A stretch of DNA of 64,000 bases from Clostridia bacterium (GTDB taxonomy: Bacteria > Bacillota > Clostridia > Christensenellales > Borkfalkiaceae): NCBI GenBank assembly GCA_017886575.1, contig JAGHJP010000052.1:1-64000 (forward strand), written 5' to 3'. Each line of letters starts with the position of its first letter. Position 1 is the stretch's first letter. The position numbers and the translations under genes were made by a program. Positions 47,461 to 58,082 of the stretch are shown piece after piece. The notes beneath the pieces were generated by a model. It had not been told where the DNA came from. It did no database searches and worked only from the letters and a program-made list of their open reading frames with translations.

Positions 47461-48774
47461 TTATATTTTCCGCAGGATGCGGGCGGAATGCGGGGGCATT
47501 TCGACGCGGGACAGATCGACCCTCTCGCCCGTCAGAAGGTCCTCCGCCTCTCCGCCGCCGACCGAAAAGCTCACGGCCGCGCCGTCGATGTTGAAACAGG
47601 GGTACAGCGTTTCCCCGTCCGCCGCGCGCACGAACGCCAGGCTCTTGTTTTGCAGCCATGCCTTGGCGTAACTCCCGCAGGCGAGCGCGCGGCTCTCCTT
47701 TCGGATCGCGCACAGTTTTCGGATGTGCGCTTCCAGCGCGGGCGCCTTGTTCTTGTCCAGATCGTCGACGCACGGGCGCAGGCGGCGGTCGAAGTCGCCC
47801 TTGTCCCCTTCCGCGGCGTATTCCCCGCCGTAATACAGGCATGGTATGCCCGGAACGGTGAAAAGGAGCGTGTAGAGCGCCTCTATGTTTTCCTTCTCTT
47901 TGAGGGCGGTGTACACCCGCGGTACGTCGTGATTGTCGAGAAAGTTGAAGAGCTGTTTGCCCTTGTACAGCGCCCAGGGCGTGTCGGCAAAGAGGCGGGA
48001 GAGGGAGTGTTCGATCTCGAACAGGTTGTCGCTGTTGAACGCCGATACCATGCCCTTGAAACACTCGTAATTCGTGATGGAATCGAGCCGCTCCGGCGAC
48101 AGGTTGGAGGCAAAATTGCCGATGTGGATGACTTCGCCCATCAAAAAGAAATCGTCCCGCTTTTCTTTCACCGTGCGGCGCAGGAGCTCGAAGAACCAGG
48201 GGGGCAAGAGATAGCTCACGTCCAGCCGCAGGCCGTCGATTCCGAACTCGTCCATCCAGAAGCGCACGGCGTCCATGAGGTACTTTTGCAGGTCGAGGTT
48301 GTCGAGGCGGAGTTTGACGAGTTCGTTGTGACCCTCCCAGTTCTCGTAGGAGAAGCCGTCGCCGTAATTGTTGTCCGCCTGAAAGTTGATGTTGAACCAG
48401 AAGCGGTAGAAAGTGTTTTCCCGCTCCTTTCTGACCTGCACGAAGGGCGGGAACTCCCTGCCGACGTGGTTGAATACCCCGTCCAGCACCACGCGGATGC
48501 CCGCCGCGTGCAGCTTTTGCACGAGAGTCTTGAACTCGTCGTTGGTGCCCAGGCGGCGGTCGACCTTATAAAAATCGACGGTGTCGTAGCCGTGCGAAAC
48601 GCTTTCGAAGAGCGGGTTGAAGAGCACCGCCGTCACGCCGAGGTCTTTGAGGTGCGGGATATTCTCCTCTATCTTGTGAAAGCGGTGCCGCACTTCGCCG
48701 AAGTCGTTGTATTGTTCCGCCCCGCAATAGCCGAGCGGATAGATCTGATAAAAAGTCCCTTCGTTGAACCACAT
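47461..48774 (-). CDS. GH13 alpha-amylase family glycoside hydrolase
   Basis: 'RVVLDGVFNHVG', 'GLRLDVSYLLP', 'LMGEVIH', 'NFLDNHDVPRVY'. Confidence 0.92.
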   Translation of the reverse strand: MWFNEGTFYQIYPLGYCGAEQYNDFGEVRHRFHKIEENIPHLKDLGVTAVLFNPLFESVSHGYDTVDFYKVDRRLGTNDEFKTLVQKLHAAGIRVVLDGVFNHVGREFPPFVQVRKERENTFYRFWFNINFQADNNYGDGFSYENWEGHNELVKLRLDNLDLQKYLMDAVRFWMDEFGIDGLRLDVSYLLPPWFFELLRRTVKEKRDDFFLMGEVIHIGNFASNLSPERLDSITNYECFKGMVSAFNSDNLFEIEHSLSRLFADTPWALYKGKQLFNFLDNHDVPRVYTALKEKENIEALYTLLFTVPGIPCLYYGGEYAAEGDKGDFDRRLRPCVDDLDKNKAPALEAHIRKLCAIRKESRALACGSYAKAWLQNKSLAFVRAADGETLYPCFNIDGAAVSFSVGGGEAEDLLTGERVDLSRVEMPPHSARILRKI

Positions 48775-48775
48775 T

Positions 48776-49651
48776 TTATTCTATCTCCAAAGTCCAGGTA
48801 TTCCGGTATGTTTCCCCGACGGGCAGGCGGGTCATGTCGGGCTTGGTTTCGAAATCGTCCCGCCTCGCCGCCGACGCGGGCAGCATGCTCCACGGTTCCA
48901 GGCAGATGTACGGCGCGTCCGACCCCGCGACCTGCCACACGCCCATGTACTTCATGTCGGGATATTCCATGGCGACCCTGCGTTTCCCCTTGTCGCTGGC
49001 GATGACCGCCCTGCCGCCCGTGTTCATGAGCACGAGCGCGTCCACGGGAAAGAGAGAGTGTCTGAGCCATAATTTGTCGCCGTCGAGAGGATAGGAAGGG
49101 GTCATGCCCGAAAAGAGCACGTCATTCGTCATGACGCACTGCCGCAGGTCCTTTGCCCGCTCGAAGCGGATATAATAGTCCTCGAAGGAGAGCCCCTCCT
49201 CCATCGGCACGAAAAACCCGGGGTGCCCGCCCACGCCGAAGCAGACGGGCTTGTCGTCGGTATTTTGCACCGTTGTTGTCACCGCCATGCGGTTGCCTTC
49301 CAACGAAAAAGTCACCTTGTACAGAAAACGGAAGGGATAATATTTATGCGTTTCTTCGTTGTCCGCATAGGAAAAGGAGAGGCGGGTGCCGCTCTCCTTT
49401 TCGGCGCGCAGGGGCGTCTTGCGCACCAACCCGTGCATGGGCATGTCATACATTCTGCCGCGGTAATCGTACTTGCCGCCGTTCATTCTGCCGATGACGG
49501 GAAAGAGGTTGTACGCCCGCCCCGTCCAATACTTGGGATCGCCCTGCCAGAGGTATTCGTGCCCGTCCTTTTTGGTCCTGACGGACATCAGCTGCCCGCC
49601 GACCTCGTCCGCGGCGACAAACAGGCATTCGTTTTCGATGGTATACAGCAT
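48776..49651 (-). CDS. Aldose 1-epimerase family protein
   Basis: 'GVGGHPGFFVP', 'YICLEPWSMLPA'. Confidence 0.88.
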   Translation of the reverse strand: MLYTIENECLFVAADEVGGQLMSVRTKKDGHEYLWQGDPKYWTGRAYNLFPVIGRMNGGKYDYRGRMYDMPMHGLVRKTPLRAEKESGTRLSFSYADNEETHKYYPFRFLYKVTFSLEGNRMAVTTTVQNTDDKPVCFGVGGHPGFFVPMEEGLSFEDYYIRFERAKDLRQCVMTNDVLFSGMTPSYPLDGDKLWLRHSLFPVDALVLMNTGGRAVIASDKGKRRVAMEYPDMKYMGVWQVAGSDAPYICLEPWSMLPASAARRDDFETKPDMTRLPVGETYRNTWTLEIE

Positions 49652-49683
49652 TGTTTGCAGTCCTCCCGTAATAATTTATGCGT

Positions 49684-50268
49684 TTATGGTTCGAGTTTGC
49701 GGATGACGCGGCAGGGATTGCCCGCGCAGAGGGTGTAGGGCGGCACGTCGCGCGTGACCACGCTGCCTGCGCCGATGACCGCGCCGTCGCCGATGGCGAC
49801 GCCGCCGCAGACGATGACGCCCGCCGCGATCCACACGTCGTTGCCCACCGTGACGGGCTTTGCCGATTCGAGGTCATACCAGCTGCCGTCCTCCCGCTGC
49901 TTCGCCCGCCGCTCTTTGGCGTTCATTGCGTGCATGGGTGTGGCGAACGTCACGTTCGGGCCGATATAGACGTTGTCCCCCATCTTCACGGGCGCGACGT
50001 CCAGCACCGTCAGGTTGAAGTTGGAAAAGAAATTGTCGCCCACGGAAGTGTTGCAGCCGTAGTCGAACCGCACGGGCGGACAGACCGCCGTATTTTTACC
50101 GTGCGAACCGAACATCTCGCCGAGGAGCGCGGCGCGCTTTTCCGTTTCGCTCTCCCGCGTCAGGTTGTACTCATAGACCAGATCGCGGATGCGCCGCCGC
50201 GCCGCTTCCAGCTCGGGATCGGTGGGATCGTACCATGCCCCCGCCAGCATCTTTTCTCTCTCCGTCAT
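49684..50268 (-). CDS. Maltose O-acetyltransferase-like hexapeptide acetyltransferase
   Basis: 'MTEREKMLAGAWYDPTDPELEAAR', 'FDYGCNTSVGDNFFSNFNLTVLDVAPVKMGDNVYIGPNV'. Confidence 0.92.
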   Translation of the reverse strand: MTEREKMLAGAWYDPTDPELEAARRRIRDLVYEYNLTRESETEKRAALLGEMFGSHGKNTAVCPPVRFDYGCNTSVGDNFFSNFNLTVLDVAPVKMGDNVYIGPNVTFATPMHAMNAKERRAKQREDGSWYDLESAKPVTVGNDVWIAAGVIVCGGVAIGDGAVIGAGSVVTRDVPPYTLCAGNPCRVIRKLEP

Positions 50269-50369
50269 GTCCTGCCTCCTTTTTTTGCCGGTACGGATAT
50301 TCTATATACACGGATATTCTTATATGTATGGAAATTTTAACGACCGCGACCGCGGCCGCGGACGACCGT

Positions 50370-51722
50370 TCAGAGCCCCGAATAGTTGACGACGATGCAG
50401 TGGGACGCGCCGCCGGCCTCCGCCGTGAAATCGGACAGGAACGCCAGCCGCACCCCCCGTTCGGCGGCGCGGCGGCGAACCTCTTCGTCGGGGAGATCGG
50501 TTTGCAGCCGCACCAGGAAATGCAGCCCCGCGTCCTCCGCCGTTATCTCCAGAGGATAGCCGCTCCCCGCAAAGAGGCAGACGGCCTCGTCGCGCTTCTT
50601 GCGGTAGATGTTGCGCATGCGGCCGAGGTGCCGTTCGAAGTACCCCTCCGCGATAAACTTTGCCAGCGTCAGCTGCTCGAACACGGGCACCGTGCAGGCA
50701 TAAAAACCGAGCTTTTCGGAAAATTCACGCATCAGCCCCTCGGGCAGCGCCATATAACTGATGCGCATGGAGGGCGCGAGCGTGCGGGAAAAGGTATTGA
50801 CGTAGATGACCCGCCCCGCGGTGTCCAGCGCCTGCATGGGCTGGACGGGCTTGCCCGCCAGGCGGAATTCGCTGTCGTAGTCGTCCTCGATGACGTACCC
50901 CTCCCGCCGCGCCGCCCACGCCAGGAGTTCGCTGCGGCGGGTGAAGCCCGTCACGATGCCCGTGGGATATTGATGCGAGGGGGAAACGTGCAGGACGGCG
51001 GCGGACGTGGCGGCGAGCCGGTCGGGGCGCACGCCCTGCCCGTCCATCGGAACAAAGGTCACGGCCGCGCCGTTGGCGCGGTAGACCTGCGCGATCTTGG
51101 GATAGGACGGGTCTTCCACGGCGTATACCCGCTCCCGCCCCAGAAGCTGCACGATCAGCCCGTACAGGTATTCCGTCCCCGCGCCGACGACGATGCGTTC
51201 GGGCGGGACAGAGATGCCGCGGCTGCGCAAAAGGTAATCCGCGATCGCCTCCCGCAGCGCCCGTTCCCCGTTGAAGGGCGAGGGGCGCAGCAGCTCTTCG
51301 CCGCCGATGGAGAGCGTTTCGCGCATGAGCCGCGACCATACCGAAAAGGGAAAACGGCTCGGGTCGATGCGGTTGGAAGCAAAATCGTACTTCCATTTTT
51401 TCTCCGTTTTCTCCTCTTCCCGCCGCGGCAGAAACGCCGAAGAGGGCGCGGGAACGGAGACGGGCGGGGCGGGCAGCTCCTCGGCGGGACAGACATAGTA
51501 GCCGCTACGCGGGCGGGAGAGAATGTACCCCTCTGACCCGAGTTGCGCATAGGCGTTTTCGACGGTGACCACGCTGACGGCGATGTGTTCCGCCAGGGCG
51601 CGCTTGGAGGGCAGGCGGCTGCCGCTTTTGAGCCGCCCTTCCAGAATGTCCGCCTTGATGCAGCGGTAGAGATAGTCGTAGCGGGGAATTTTTCCCCGCT
51701 TTTCCATGTCGTAGGTCAGCAT
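50370..51722 (-). CDS. MocR/PdxR family GntR-aminotransferase regulator
   Basis: N-terminal wHTH 'RLPSKRALAEHIAVSVVTVENAYAQLGSEGYI' and aminotransferase domain 'HVSPSHQYPTGIV', 'DDYDSEFRL'. Confidence 0.92.
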   Translation of the reverse strand: MLTYDMEKRGKIPRYDYLYRCIKADILEGRLKSGSRLPSKRALAEHIAVSVVTVENAYAQLGSEGYILSRPRSGYYVCPAEELPAPPVSVPAPSSAFLPRREEEKTEKKWKYDFASNRIDPSRFPFSVWSRLMRETLSIGGEELLRPSPFNGERALREAIADYLLRSRGISVPPERIVVGAGTEYLYGLIVQLLGRERVYAVEDPSYPKIAQVYRANGAAVTFVPMDGQGVRPDRLAATSAAVLHVSPSHQYPTGIVTGFTRRSELLAWAARREGYVIEDDYDSEFRLAGKPVQPMQALDTAGRVIYVNTFSRTLAPSMRISYMALPEGLMREFSEKLGFYACTVPVFEQLTLAKFIAEGYFERHLGRMRNIYRKKRDEAVCLFAGSGYPLEITAEDAGLHFLVRLQTDLPDEEVRRRAAERGVRLAFLSDFTAEAGGASHCIVVNYSGL

Positions 51723-51785
51723 TGCCCTTCCCTTCTTCCCCTCTTCCGCCGTTCCGTCCGGCCGCGGCGCCCGCGCGTTGCGGCG

Positions 51786-52652
51786 TCAGCCGAGCGAACG
51801 CAGATATTCGACGGCGGCGTGCGCCGCCACGTTGCCTTCGCCCGCCGCCTTGGCGTACTGATAGGGTCTGCCCGTGCAGTCGCCCGCGGCGAACAGCCCC
51901 TTTAAGTTGGTGCTCATGTCCCGTCCGACGGCGACGTGCCCGCCCTCGGTTTTCAACCCGCCGACAAGCGCGGCGGGCGGACGGGCGCTCTTCAGAAAGA
52001 AGATGCCGTCCACGGGGAGTTCGCGGTCCTTGAAAACAAGTTTTTCCGCACGGCGCTTTCCCTCGATTTTCAAGGGCATGCCCCCGACGTATTCCACGTT
52101 CGGCGCGGCAAAGGAAGGATCCTTGTAGAGGGGGACGAAATAGACCTTTGCGGCGAGGGAAGCGAGGAACGCCGCCTCGCCCTCCTTTTCCTTGGAGGTA
52201 CACACGACGGCAATGGTCTTGCCCCGGTACAGCGCCCCGTCGCAAGTGGCGCAGTAACTGACCCCCCTGCCCAGAAACGCCTCTTCGCCCGCCGCGCTCT
52301 TCACGGACTCGACGCCCGTGGCGAGGATGACGGCGCGGCCCTCAAACGATTCTTTTTCGGTCGAAACGGAAAGGTACCCGCCCATGGCGTAGACGCCCGT
52401 CGCCGTCTGCGGCGTGACGGACAACCCCGCCCTTTCCGCCTGGTCGCGGAGCGCGGCGGCAAATGCCTCCCCCGAAACGGAGGGGAGCCCCGGATAGTTT
52501 TCGATCTTCTCCGCCCGCCGTATCTTTTCGGACAGGAGAGGCGTGCCCAGCCAGAGAACTTTGAGACCGTGCAGCCGCAGCGTGAGCGCGGCGGAAAGCC
52601 CCGCCATGCCCGCACCGACGATGATGACGTCGTAACGTTCCTTTTCTTCCAT
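51786..52652 (-). CDS. Thioredoxin reductase-like FAD/NAD(P)-dependent oxidoreductase
   Basis: 'IIVGAGMAGLSAAL', redox 'CATCDG', 'LFAAGDCTGRPYQYAKAAGEG'. Confidence 0.88.
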   Translation of the reverse strand: MEEKERYDVIIVGAGMAGLSAALTLRLHGLKVLWLGTPLLSEKIRRAEKIENYPGLPSVSGEAFAAALRDQAERAGLSVTPQTATGVYAMGGYLSVSTEKESFEGRAVILATGVESVKSAAGEEAFLGRGVSYCATCDGALYRGKTIAVVCTSKEKEGEAAFLASLAAKVYFVPLYKDPSFAAPNVEYVGGMPLKIEGKRRAEKLVFKDRELPVDGIFFLKSARPPAALVGGLKTEGGHVAVGRDMSTNLKGLFAAGDCTGRPYQYAKAAGEGNVAAHAAVEYLRSLG

Positions 52653-52717
52653 TCCTTTCTCCTTTTGCCCGTTCCGTGCGGGCATGCCCCGCTTATTTTG
52701 CGCCTTTCCCGTAAAAA

Positions 52718-55168
52718 TTACTGTAAAAATTTAAGCGAATAGACGGCAGAAACGGCGGCGGAACGCCCCTTCAGTTTCCTGCCCTTCGCCGAGGAGATCT
52801 CGATGTTCACATCCTCGGTGTCGCAGGAGATCATGTTCCCGTCGGGGTCGGCGACGGCAAGATAATAGGGCGTGGTGACATAGTCGGCATAGATGATCTC
52901 GTCGTCCTTGTCGGTGAACGTGGCGATGCGGCAGCCCTTGCGGTAGCGGGGGGACGAATCGATCTGACAGGAGATGACCCGCTTGAACCGCCCGCACTTG
53001 GTGGCGAGGATGATCTCCCCTTCGCCGTTGATCTGACGGGCGAACACGGTGCGGTCTCCCTCGGCGAGCATGATGCCCTTGACGCCGCCCGAAATGCGTC
53101 CCTGCACGGGAATGTCGTTCATCTGCGCGTTCAGGCAGTTGCCGAGGCGGGTGACGAAGAACACCGTTTCGCCCTCCTCCGTTTCGCCGACGTACTTTTC
53201 CACGGTCAGCACGCGGTCGCCCTCGTTGAGGCGGATCGCCTGGTAGAAGGGCTTGTTAAGAGTATATTCCTCGCGCGCCGTGCGCTTTAACATGCCGCCC
53301 TCGGTGATGAACAGGAGATCGCCCGAGAGGTCGCCGCCCTCTTCGAAGAACCCGACGGCGCGCTCGTCCTCCGCCGCCTCGTCGTAGAAGTCTTTGAGGC
53401 GGAAACCCTTGTCCGAGAGTTTGCAGGCGCACTCCTCCATGTTGAGTTTGAAGCAGTTGCCGCGGTCGGAGAACGCCAGGACGATCTTGTCCGACTGCAC
53501 GGGCAGGGTGAACGCGATGATATTGTTTGCCGTCGTCTTGGCGTTGACCCCCTTGTAAGAGAGGTTGTAATTCTTTTCGCCCACGCACTTGACGGTCCCG
53601 TCCGCCATGGCGCAGAGCACGCAGGGGGAGGCGGGCGGCTTTTCGTCCTTGCGGACGAGCTTGATGTCCTTTTCGCTCAGCACCAGCTCGCTGCGGCGGG
53701 GACGGCGGTATTTTTTGGCGATCTCGGAAAGTTCCTCTTTGACGACTTTGAGCTGCAGGCGGGTGCTGTTGACGATCTTCGTGAGTTTGTCGATCAAAAT
53801 GCGGAGCTGTTCGAGTTCCTGTTCCAATTTATAGATCTCGAGTTTGGTCAGGCGGGCGAGCCGCAGGTCGAGAATGGCCTGCGCCTGCCGTTCGGAGAGA
53901 TCGAACCGGTCGCGCAGTTTCTGCCGCGCGTCCGGAGTGCTCTCCGATTTTTTGATGATGGCGACCACTTCGTCGATGTTGCGCACGGCAATGATGAGCC
54001 CTTCCAAAATGTGGCACCGCTCCTTCGCCTGCGCCAGGTCATACCTGGAGCGGCGGAGAATGACCTCGCGCTGGTATTCCACATAGTAGCGGATGATCTG
54101 CATGAGCCCGAGCTGCTGGGGCTTGCCGTCCGCGATGGCGACCATGTTGATGCCGAACCCGACTTCGAGGTCGGTGTTCTTGCGCAGGAAGGCGAGCAGC
54201 CCGTCGATGTCGGTGTCCCCCTTGACCTTGATGACGGCGCGCATGCCCGAACGATCGGACTCGTCCGTGATGTCCACGACCTGGTCCATGATCGGGTGCT
54301 TCTTGTCCGAACGGAGATCGGCAATCTTGCGCAGCAGCGCCGCCTTGTTCACCTGATAGGGAATTTCGGTGATGACGATGAGTTTTTTGTCTCCGTCCGC
54401 CTCGACGTGCATGCGCGCGCGGATGGTGATGCGCCCCTTGCCCGAATGATAGGCCTGGTAGAGTTCGCCCGCGATGATGTAGCCCCCCGTGGGAAAATCG
54501 GGCGCGGGGATGTATTTGATCATCTGGTCGAGTTTCATCTTGGGGTCGTCGATGTAGGCGATGACCCCGTCGATGACCTCGCCGAGGTTGTGCGTGGGAA
54601 TGTTGGTGGCAAGCCCGACGGCGATGCCGTACGCCCCGTTGACGAGCAGGTTGGGGATCCTGCCGGGGAGAAGGGTGGGCTCTTTCAGGGAATCGTCGAA
54701 GTTGGGCTGCCAGGGCACCGTGTCCTTGTCGAGGTCGCGGAGCATTTCGAGGGCGATGGGCGTCATGCGCGCTTCGGTGTAACGCATGGCGGCGGCGGAG
54801 TCGCCGTCCACCGAGCCGAAGTTGCCGTGCCCGTCCACGAGCGTTTCGCCCATGTTGAAGTCCTGGGCGAGACGCACCATGGCGTCGTACACCGAGGAGT
54901 CGCCGTGCGGGTGATATTTGCCCATGCATTCGCCTACGATGCGCGCGCTCTTCTTGTGCGGCTTGTCGGGGGTCAGCCCCATCTCGTTCATGGTGTAGAG
55001 AATGCGCCGCTGCACGGGTTTGAGCCCGTCCTCCACGCGCGGGAGCGCGCGGTCGAGAATGACGTATTCCGCATAGGGCAGCATGGAGTTGTGGAGAACC
55101 TCCTCCAAGGGGGACACAAGGAGTTCGCCCGTGGGTTTTTCGTTTGCCTCGTTCCGGTTTTTACGCAT
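52718..55168 (-). CDS. Type IIA topoisomerase subunit A (ParC/GyrA)
   Basis: '[34 protein letters not shown]', '[22 protein letters not shown]'; beta-pinwheel C-terminus. Confidence 0.92.
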   Translation of the reverse strand: MRKNRNEANEKPTGELLVSPLEEVLHNSMLPYAEYVILDRALPRVEDGLKPVQRRILYTMNEMGLTPDKPHKKSARIVGECMGKYHPHGDSSVYDAMVRLAQDFNMGETLVDGHGNFGSVDGDSAAAMRYTEARMTPIALEMLRDLDKDTVPWQPNFDDSLKEPTLLPGRIPNLLVNGAYGIAVGLATNIPTHNLGEVIDGVIAYIDDPKMKLDQMIKYIPAPDFPTGGYIIAGELYQAYHSGKGRITIRARMHVEADGDKKLIVITEIPYQVNKAALLRKIADLRSDKKHPIMDQVVDITDESDRSGMRAVIKVKGDTDIDGLLAFLRKNTDLEVGFGINMVAIADGKPQQLGLMQIIRYYVEYQREVILRRSRYDLAQAKERCHILEGLIIAVRNIDEVVAIIKKSESTPDARQKLRDRFDLSERQAQAILDLRLARLTKLEIYKLEQELEQLRILIDKLTKIVNSTRLQLKVVKEELSEIAKKYRRPRRSELVLSEKDIKLVRKDEKPPASPCVLCAMADGTVKCVGEKNYNLSYKGVNAKTTANNIIAFTLPVQSDKIVLAFSDRGNCFKLNMEECACKLSDKGFRLKDFYDEAAEDERAVGFFEEGGDLSGDLLFITEGGMLKRTAREEYTLNKPFYQAIRLNEGDRVLTVEKYVGETEEGETVFFVTRLGNCLNAQMNDIPVQGRISGGVKGIMLAEGDRTVFARQINGEGEIILATKCGRFKRVISCQIDSSPRYRKGCRIATFTDKDDEIIYADYVTTPYYLAVADPDGNMISCDTEDVNIEISSAKGRKLKGRSAAVSAVYSLKFLQ

Positions 55169-57227
55169 CCGCCGTGCCCTCCTGTCCCTTTCTTGCCGGC
55201 ATTCTGTCCATGAAGGTGTCCACCTTGTTGAAGTTGGCATACTGTGCCAGGAACTGCTTGCGCCCCTCGACCTTGTCGCCCATGAGGGAGGTGATCATGC
55301 GCTCCGCCTCGCGCGCGTTGTCGATGGTGACCTGCGTGAGGTTGCGGGTGAGCGGGTTCATGGTCGTTTCCCAGAGCTGTTCGGCGCTCATTTCGCCGAG
55401 CCCCTTGTAGCGCTGGATCTGATAGCCCCTGCCGACGATCTTGATCTTCTCTTCGAGTTCGGCGTCGTCGTAGGCGTATTCCTCGACGCTGCCCTTATAC
55501 ACTTTATACAGGGGCGGCATGCCGATGTAGACATATCCCCCCTTGACGAGGTCGGCCATGTAGCGGTAGAAGAAGGTCAGAAGGATGCAGCGGATGTGAT
55601 AGCCGTCGGGGTCGGCGTCCGAAAGGATGATGACTTTGTGGTAGTTGATCTTTTCCACGTTGAAGTCGCCCCCCATGCCCCCGCCGATGGCGGAGATCAT
55701 GCTGCGGATCTCCTCGTTCTGCAAGATCTGATCGAGCCGCTTTTTTTCGACGTTGAGCGGCTTGCCGCGCAGAGGCAGGATGGACTGCGTCTGGCGCACG
55801 CGCGCCTGTTTTGCCGTGCCGCCCGCCGAGTCGCCCTCGACGATGAACAGCTCGTTGAGTTCGGGTTTCTTGCCCGAGCACGCCGCGAGTTTGCCGACGA
55901 GCGTCAGGTTGTCGATGCTGTTTTTGGCGCGGGCGTTGTCCTTTGCCTGCCGCGCCGCCTGCCTTACCTTGGCGGCGCCCTGCGCCTTTTTGACGATGTC
56001 CTCGAACGTCTTGCCGCGGCTCTTTTCCGCGGCGAGTTTTTCCAACCCCTCGATGACCGTGCTTTCGACGGGGGAACGCGCCTCGGGATTGCCGAGCTTG
56101 GTCTTGGTCTGCCCCTCGAACTGCACGTTCTTCATCTTGACGGAGAGAACGGCGGTCAGGCCCTCGCGGAAGTCCTCGCCCTGCAGGTTGGCCTCCTTCT
56201 CCTTCAGAAGTTTGTGCGAACGGGCGAAATCGTTGAGCGCGCGGGTCAGCCCCGAGCGAAAGCCCTGTTCGTGGTATCCCCCCTCGGGCGTGGGAATGTT
56301 GTTGACGAAGGAATAGATGCTTTCGGTGAAATCGGTGGTGTGCTGGATGGCGAACTCCACGACGATGCCGTCCTTGACGGCGGTATAATAGAGAGGCGGT
56401 TTGTAGAGCGCGGTCTTGCCCTCGTTCATGCAGGACGCAAAGTCGCTCAGTCCCCCTTCATACTTGAACACGCGGGTGTAGGGCGTCGCCGCGTCGATGA
56501 GGTCGGGCTGTTCCGCGTCCTCCCGCTCCTCCTTCATCTCCGCTTCGGTGTGCCGCTCGTCGACGAGGGTGATCTGCAGCCCCTTGTTGAGGAAGGCGAG
56601 TTCCTGCAGGCGGCTCTCCACCGTGCCGAGGTCGAAATTGGTCTCGGAAAAGACCTTGGGATCGGGCTTGAAATGCACGAACGTGCCCCGTTTTTTGGTC
56701 TTTTCGCCCGTGTTTGTGAGGGGCGCTTCGGGAATGCCGCACTCGTATTTTTTCTTTTGCTTGTCGTAGTAGGAGGTGAAGCGCATCTTGTAGACCGTCT
56801 TTTTATAGACCTCCACTTCCAGCCATTCGGAGAGGGCGTTGGTGACGGACGCGCCCACGCCGTGCAGCCCGCCCGAAAAGGAATAGTTGTGCTCGTCGAA
56901 CTTGCCGCCCGCATGCAGCTGGGTAAAGACGACCTGCACGCCCGAAACTTTGGTCTTGGGGTGGATGTCGGTGGGAATGCCCCTGCCGTTGTCCTCGACC
57001 GAGGCGCTGCCGTCTTTATAGAGTTTCACCTCTATTTTGTCCGCATATCCGTTCGCCGCCTCGTCGATGGCGTTGTCCACGATCTCCCAGAGGATGTGGT
57101 GCAGCCCCTTCGGCCCGGTGGACCCGATGTACATGCCGGGGCGGAGCCGCACGGCATCCAGCCCCTCCAATATCTTGATGTCCTGCGCGTTGTAATGTTC
57201 TTCGTTCGTCGTTTTTTTCTCTGCCAT
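55161..57227 (-). CDS. Type IIA topoisomerase subunit B (ParE/GyrB)
   Basis: '[35 protein letters not shown]', '[34 protein letters not shown]', '[19 protein letters not shown]'. Start trimmed to [12 protein letters not shown]. Confidence 0.92.
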   Translation of the reverse strand: MAEKKTTNEEHYNAQDIKILEGLDAVRLRPGMYIGSTGPKGLHHILWEIVDNAIDEAANGYADKIEVKLYKDGSASVEDNGRGIPTDIHPKTKVSGVQVVFTQLHAGGKFDEHNYSFSGGLHGVGASVTNALSEWLEVEVYKKTVYKMRFTSYYDKQKKKYECGIPEAPLTNTGEKTKKRGTFVHFKPDPKVFSETNFDLGTVESRLQELAFLNKGLQITLVDERHTEAEMKEEREDAEQPDLIDAATPYTRVFKYEGGLSDFASCMNEGKTALYKPPLYYTAVKDGIVVEFAIQHTTDFTESIYSFVNNIPTPEGGYHEQGFRSGLTRALNDFARSHKLLKEKEANLQGEDFREGLTAVLSVKMKNVQFEGQTKTKLGNPEARSPVESTVIEGLEKLAAEKSRGKTFEDIVKKAQGAAKVRQAARQAKDNARAKNSIDNLTLVGKLAACSGKKPELNELFIVEGDSAGGTAKQARVRQTQSILPLRGKPLNVEKKRLDQILQNEEIRSMISAIGGGMGGDFNVEKINYHKVIILSDADPDGYHIRCILLTFFYRYMADLVKGGYVYIGMPPLYKVYKGSVEEYAYDDAELEEKIKIVGRGYQIQRYKGLGEMSAEQLWETTMNPLTRNLTQVTIDNAREAERMITSLMGDKVEGRKQFLAQYANFNKVDTFMDRMPARKGQEGTADA

Positions 57228-57377
57228 AGTCCCTCTCACGGCGCATCCGCGCGGCGGCAAAAACCCTTCCGCGGAATACATTTAGCGTTGTAATCTTATG
57301 TATTATACCATATCTTGCGGTTTTATTCAAGAGTTTGCCGCAAAAAAAGCGACAAAATTCGACCTTTTTCCCGTTTT

Positions 57378-58082
57378 TCAGTCCGCGGCGCACCCCGCAA
57401 TGTGCAAAACTTCCGCATAGTCGCGCGCAATGTACGTCGGCGCCGCCCCGCCGGCAAGGGGGGCGCCCGCACGGTCGAACCAAACGCAGTCCAGTCCCGC
57501 GGCGTTTGCGAGCGCGATGTCCGAAGTCAGGCTGTCGCCGACGAGGAGAGTCTTTGCGGGAGCGAAAGCGGGAACGTGCGCCGCGACGTATTCATAATAG
57601 CGCAGGGCGGGCTTGTACGCGCCGATCTCCTCGGAGATGAACACCCCCGCGAGGTATCTTTCAAACCCCGACCGCGCAAAGCGCCCCTTTTGAATGCGCG
57701 CCGACCCGTTGGTGACGATATAGACCCTGCCCATGCCCGAGAGTTTTTGCAAAAACACTTCCGCCCCCTCGATGGGGACGCACTCCTCGGAGAGGGCGGA
57801 GACGTATGACTCGTTGAGCCGCGCCGCCCCCGCTTCGGGCAGTCCCGCGGCGCGCAGAAAGAGCACGAAACGGGTGGCGAAGAGCTGCGCGCGGGTGATC
57901 TCGCCCCGCTCGAGTTTTTTCCACTGCGCATTGTTTATTTCCAGATAGCGGAGATGATATCCCTCTTTGTAGGGGAGACCGTTCTCTTCCATCGCGCGGC
58001 GCAGGGCGCTTTGGCAGCACGCCGTAAAGTCGAAGAGGGTGTCGTCCGCGTCCAACAAAAAGGTGTCGTACTTCTGCGTCAT
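57378..58082 (-). CDS. YjjG-type HAD noncanonical pyrimidine nucleotidase
   Basis: 'FLLDADDTLFDF', 'YIVTNGSARIQKGRFARSG', 'LLVGDSLTSDIALANAAGLDCVWF'. Confidence 0.88.
   Translation of the reverse strand: MTQKYDTFLLDADDTLFDFTACCQSALRRAMEENGLPYKEGYHLRYLEINNAQWKKLERGEITRAQLFATRFVLFLRAAGLPEAGAARLNESYVSALSEECVPIEGAEVFLQKLSGMGRVYIVTNGSARIQKGRFARSGFERYLAGVFISEEIGAYKPALRYYEYVAAHVPAFAPAKTLLVGDSLTSDIALANAAGLDCVWFDRAGAPLAGGAAPTYIARDYAEVLHIAGCAAD

Noticed and set aside
55083-57293. 736-aa plus-strand ORF opposite ParE
   Set aside because: Antisense shadow of a conserved topoisomerase gene.
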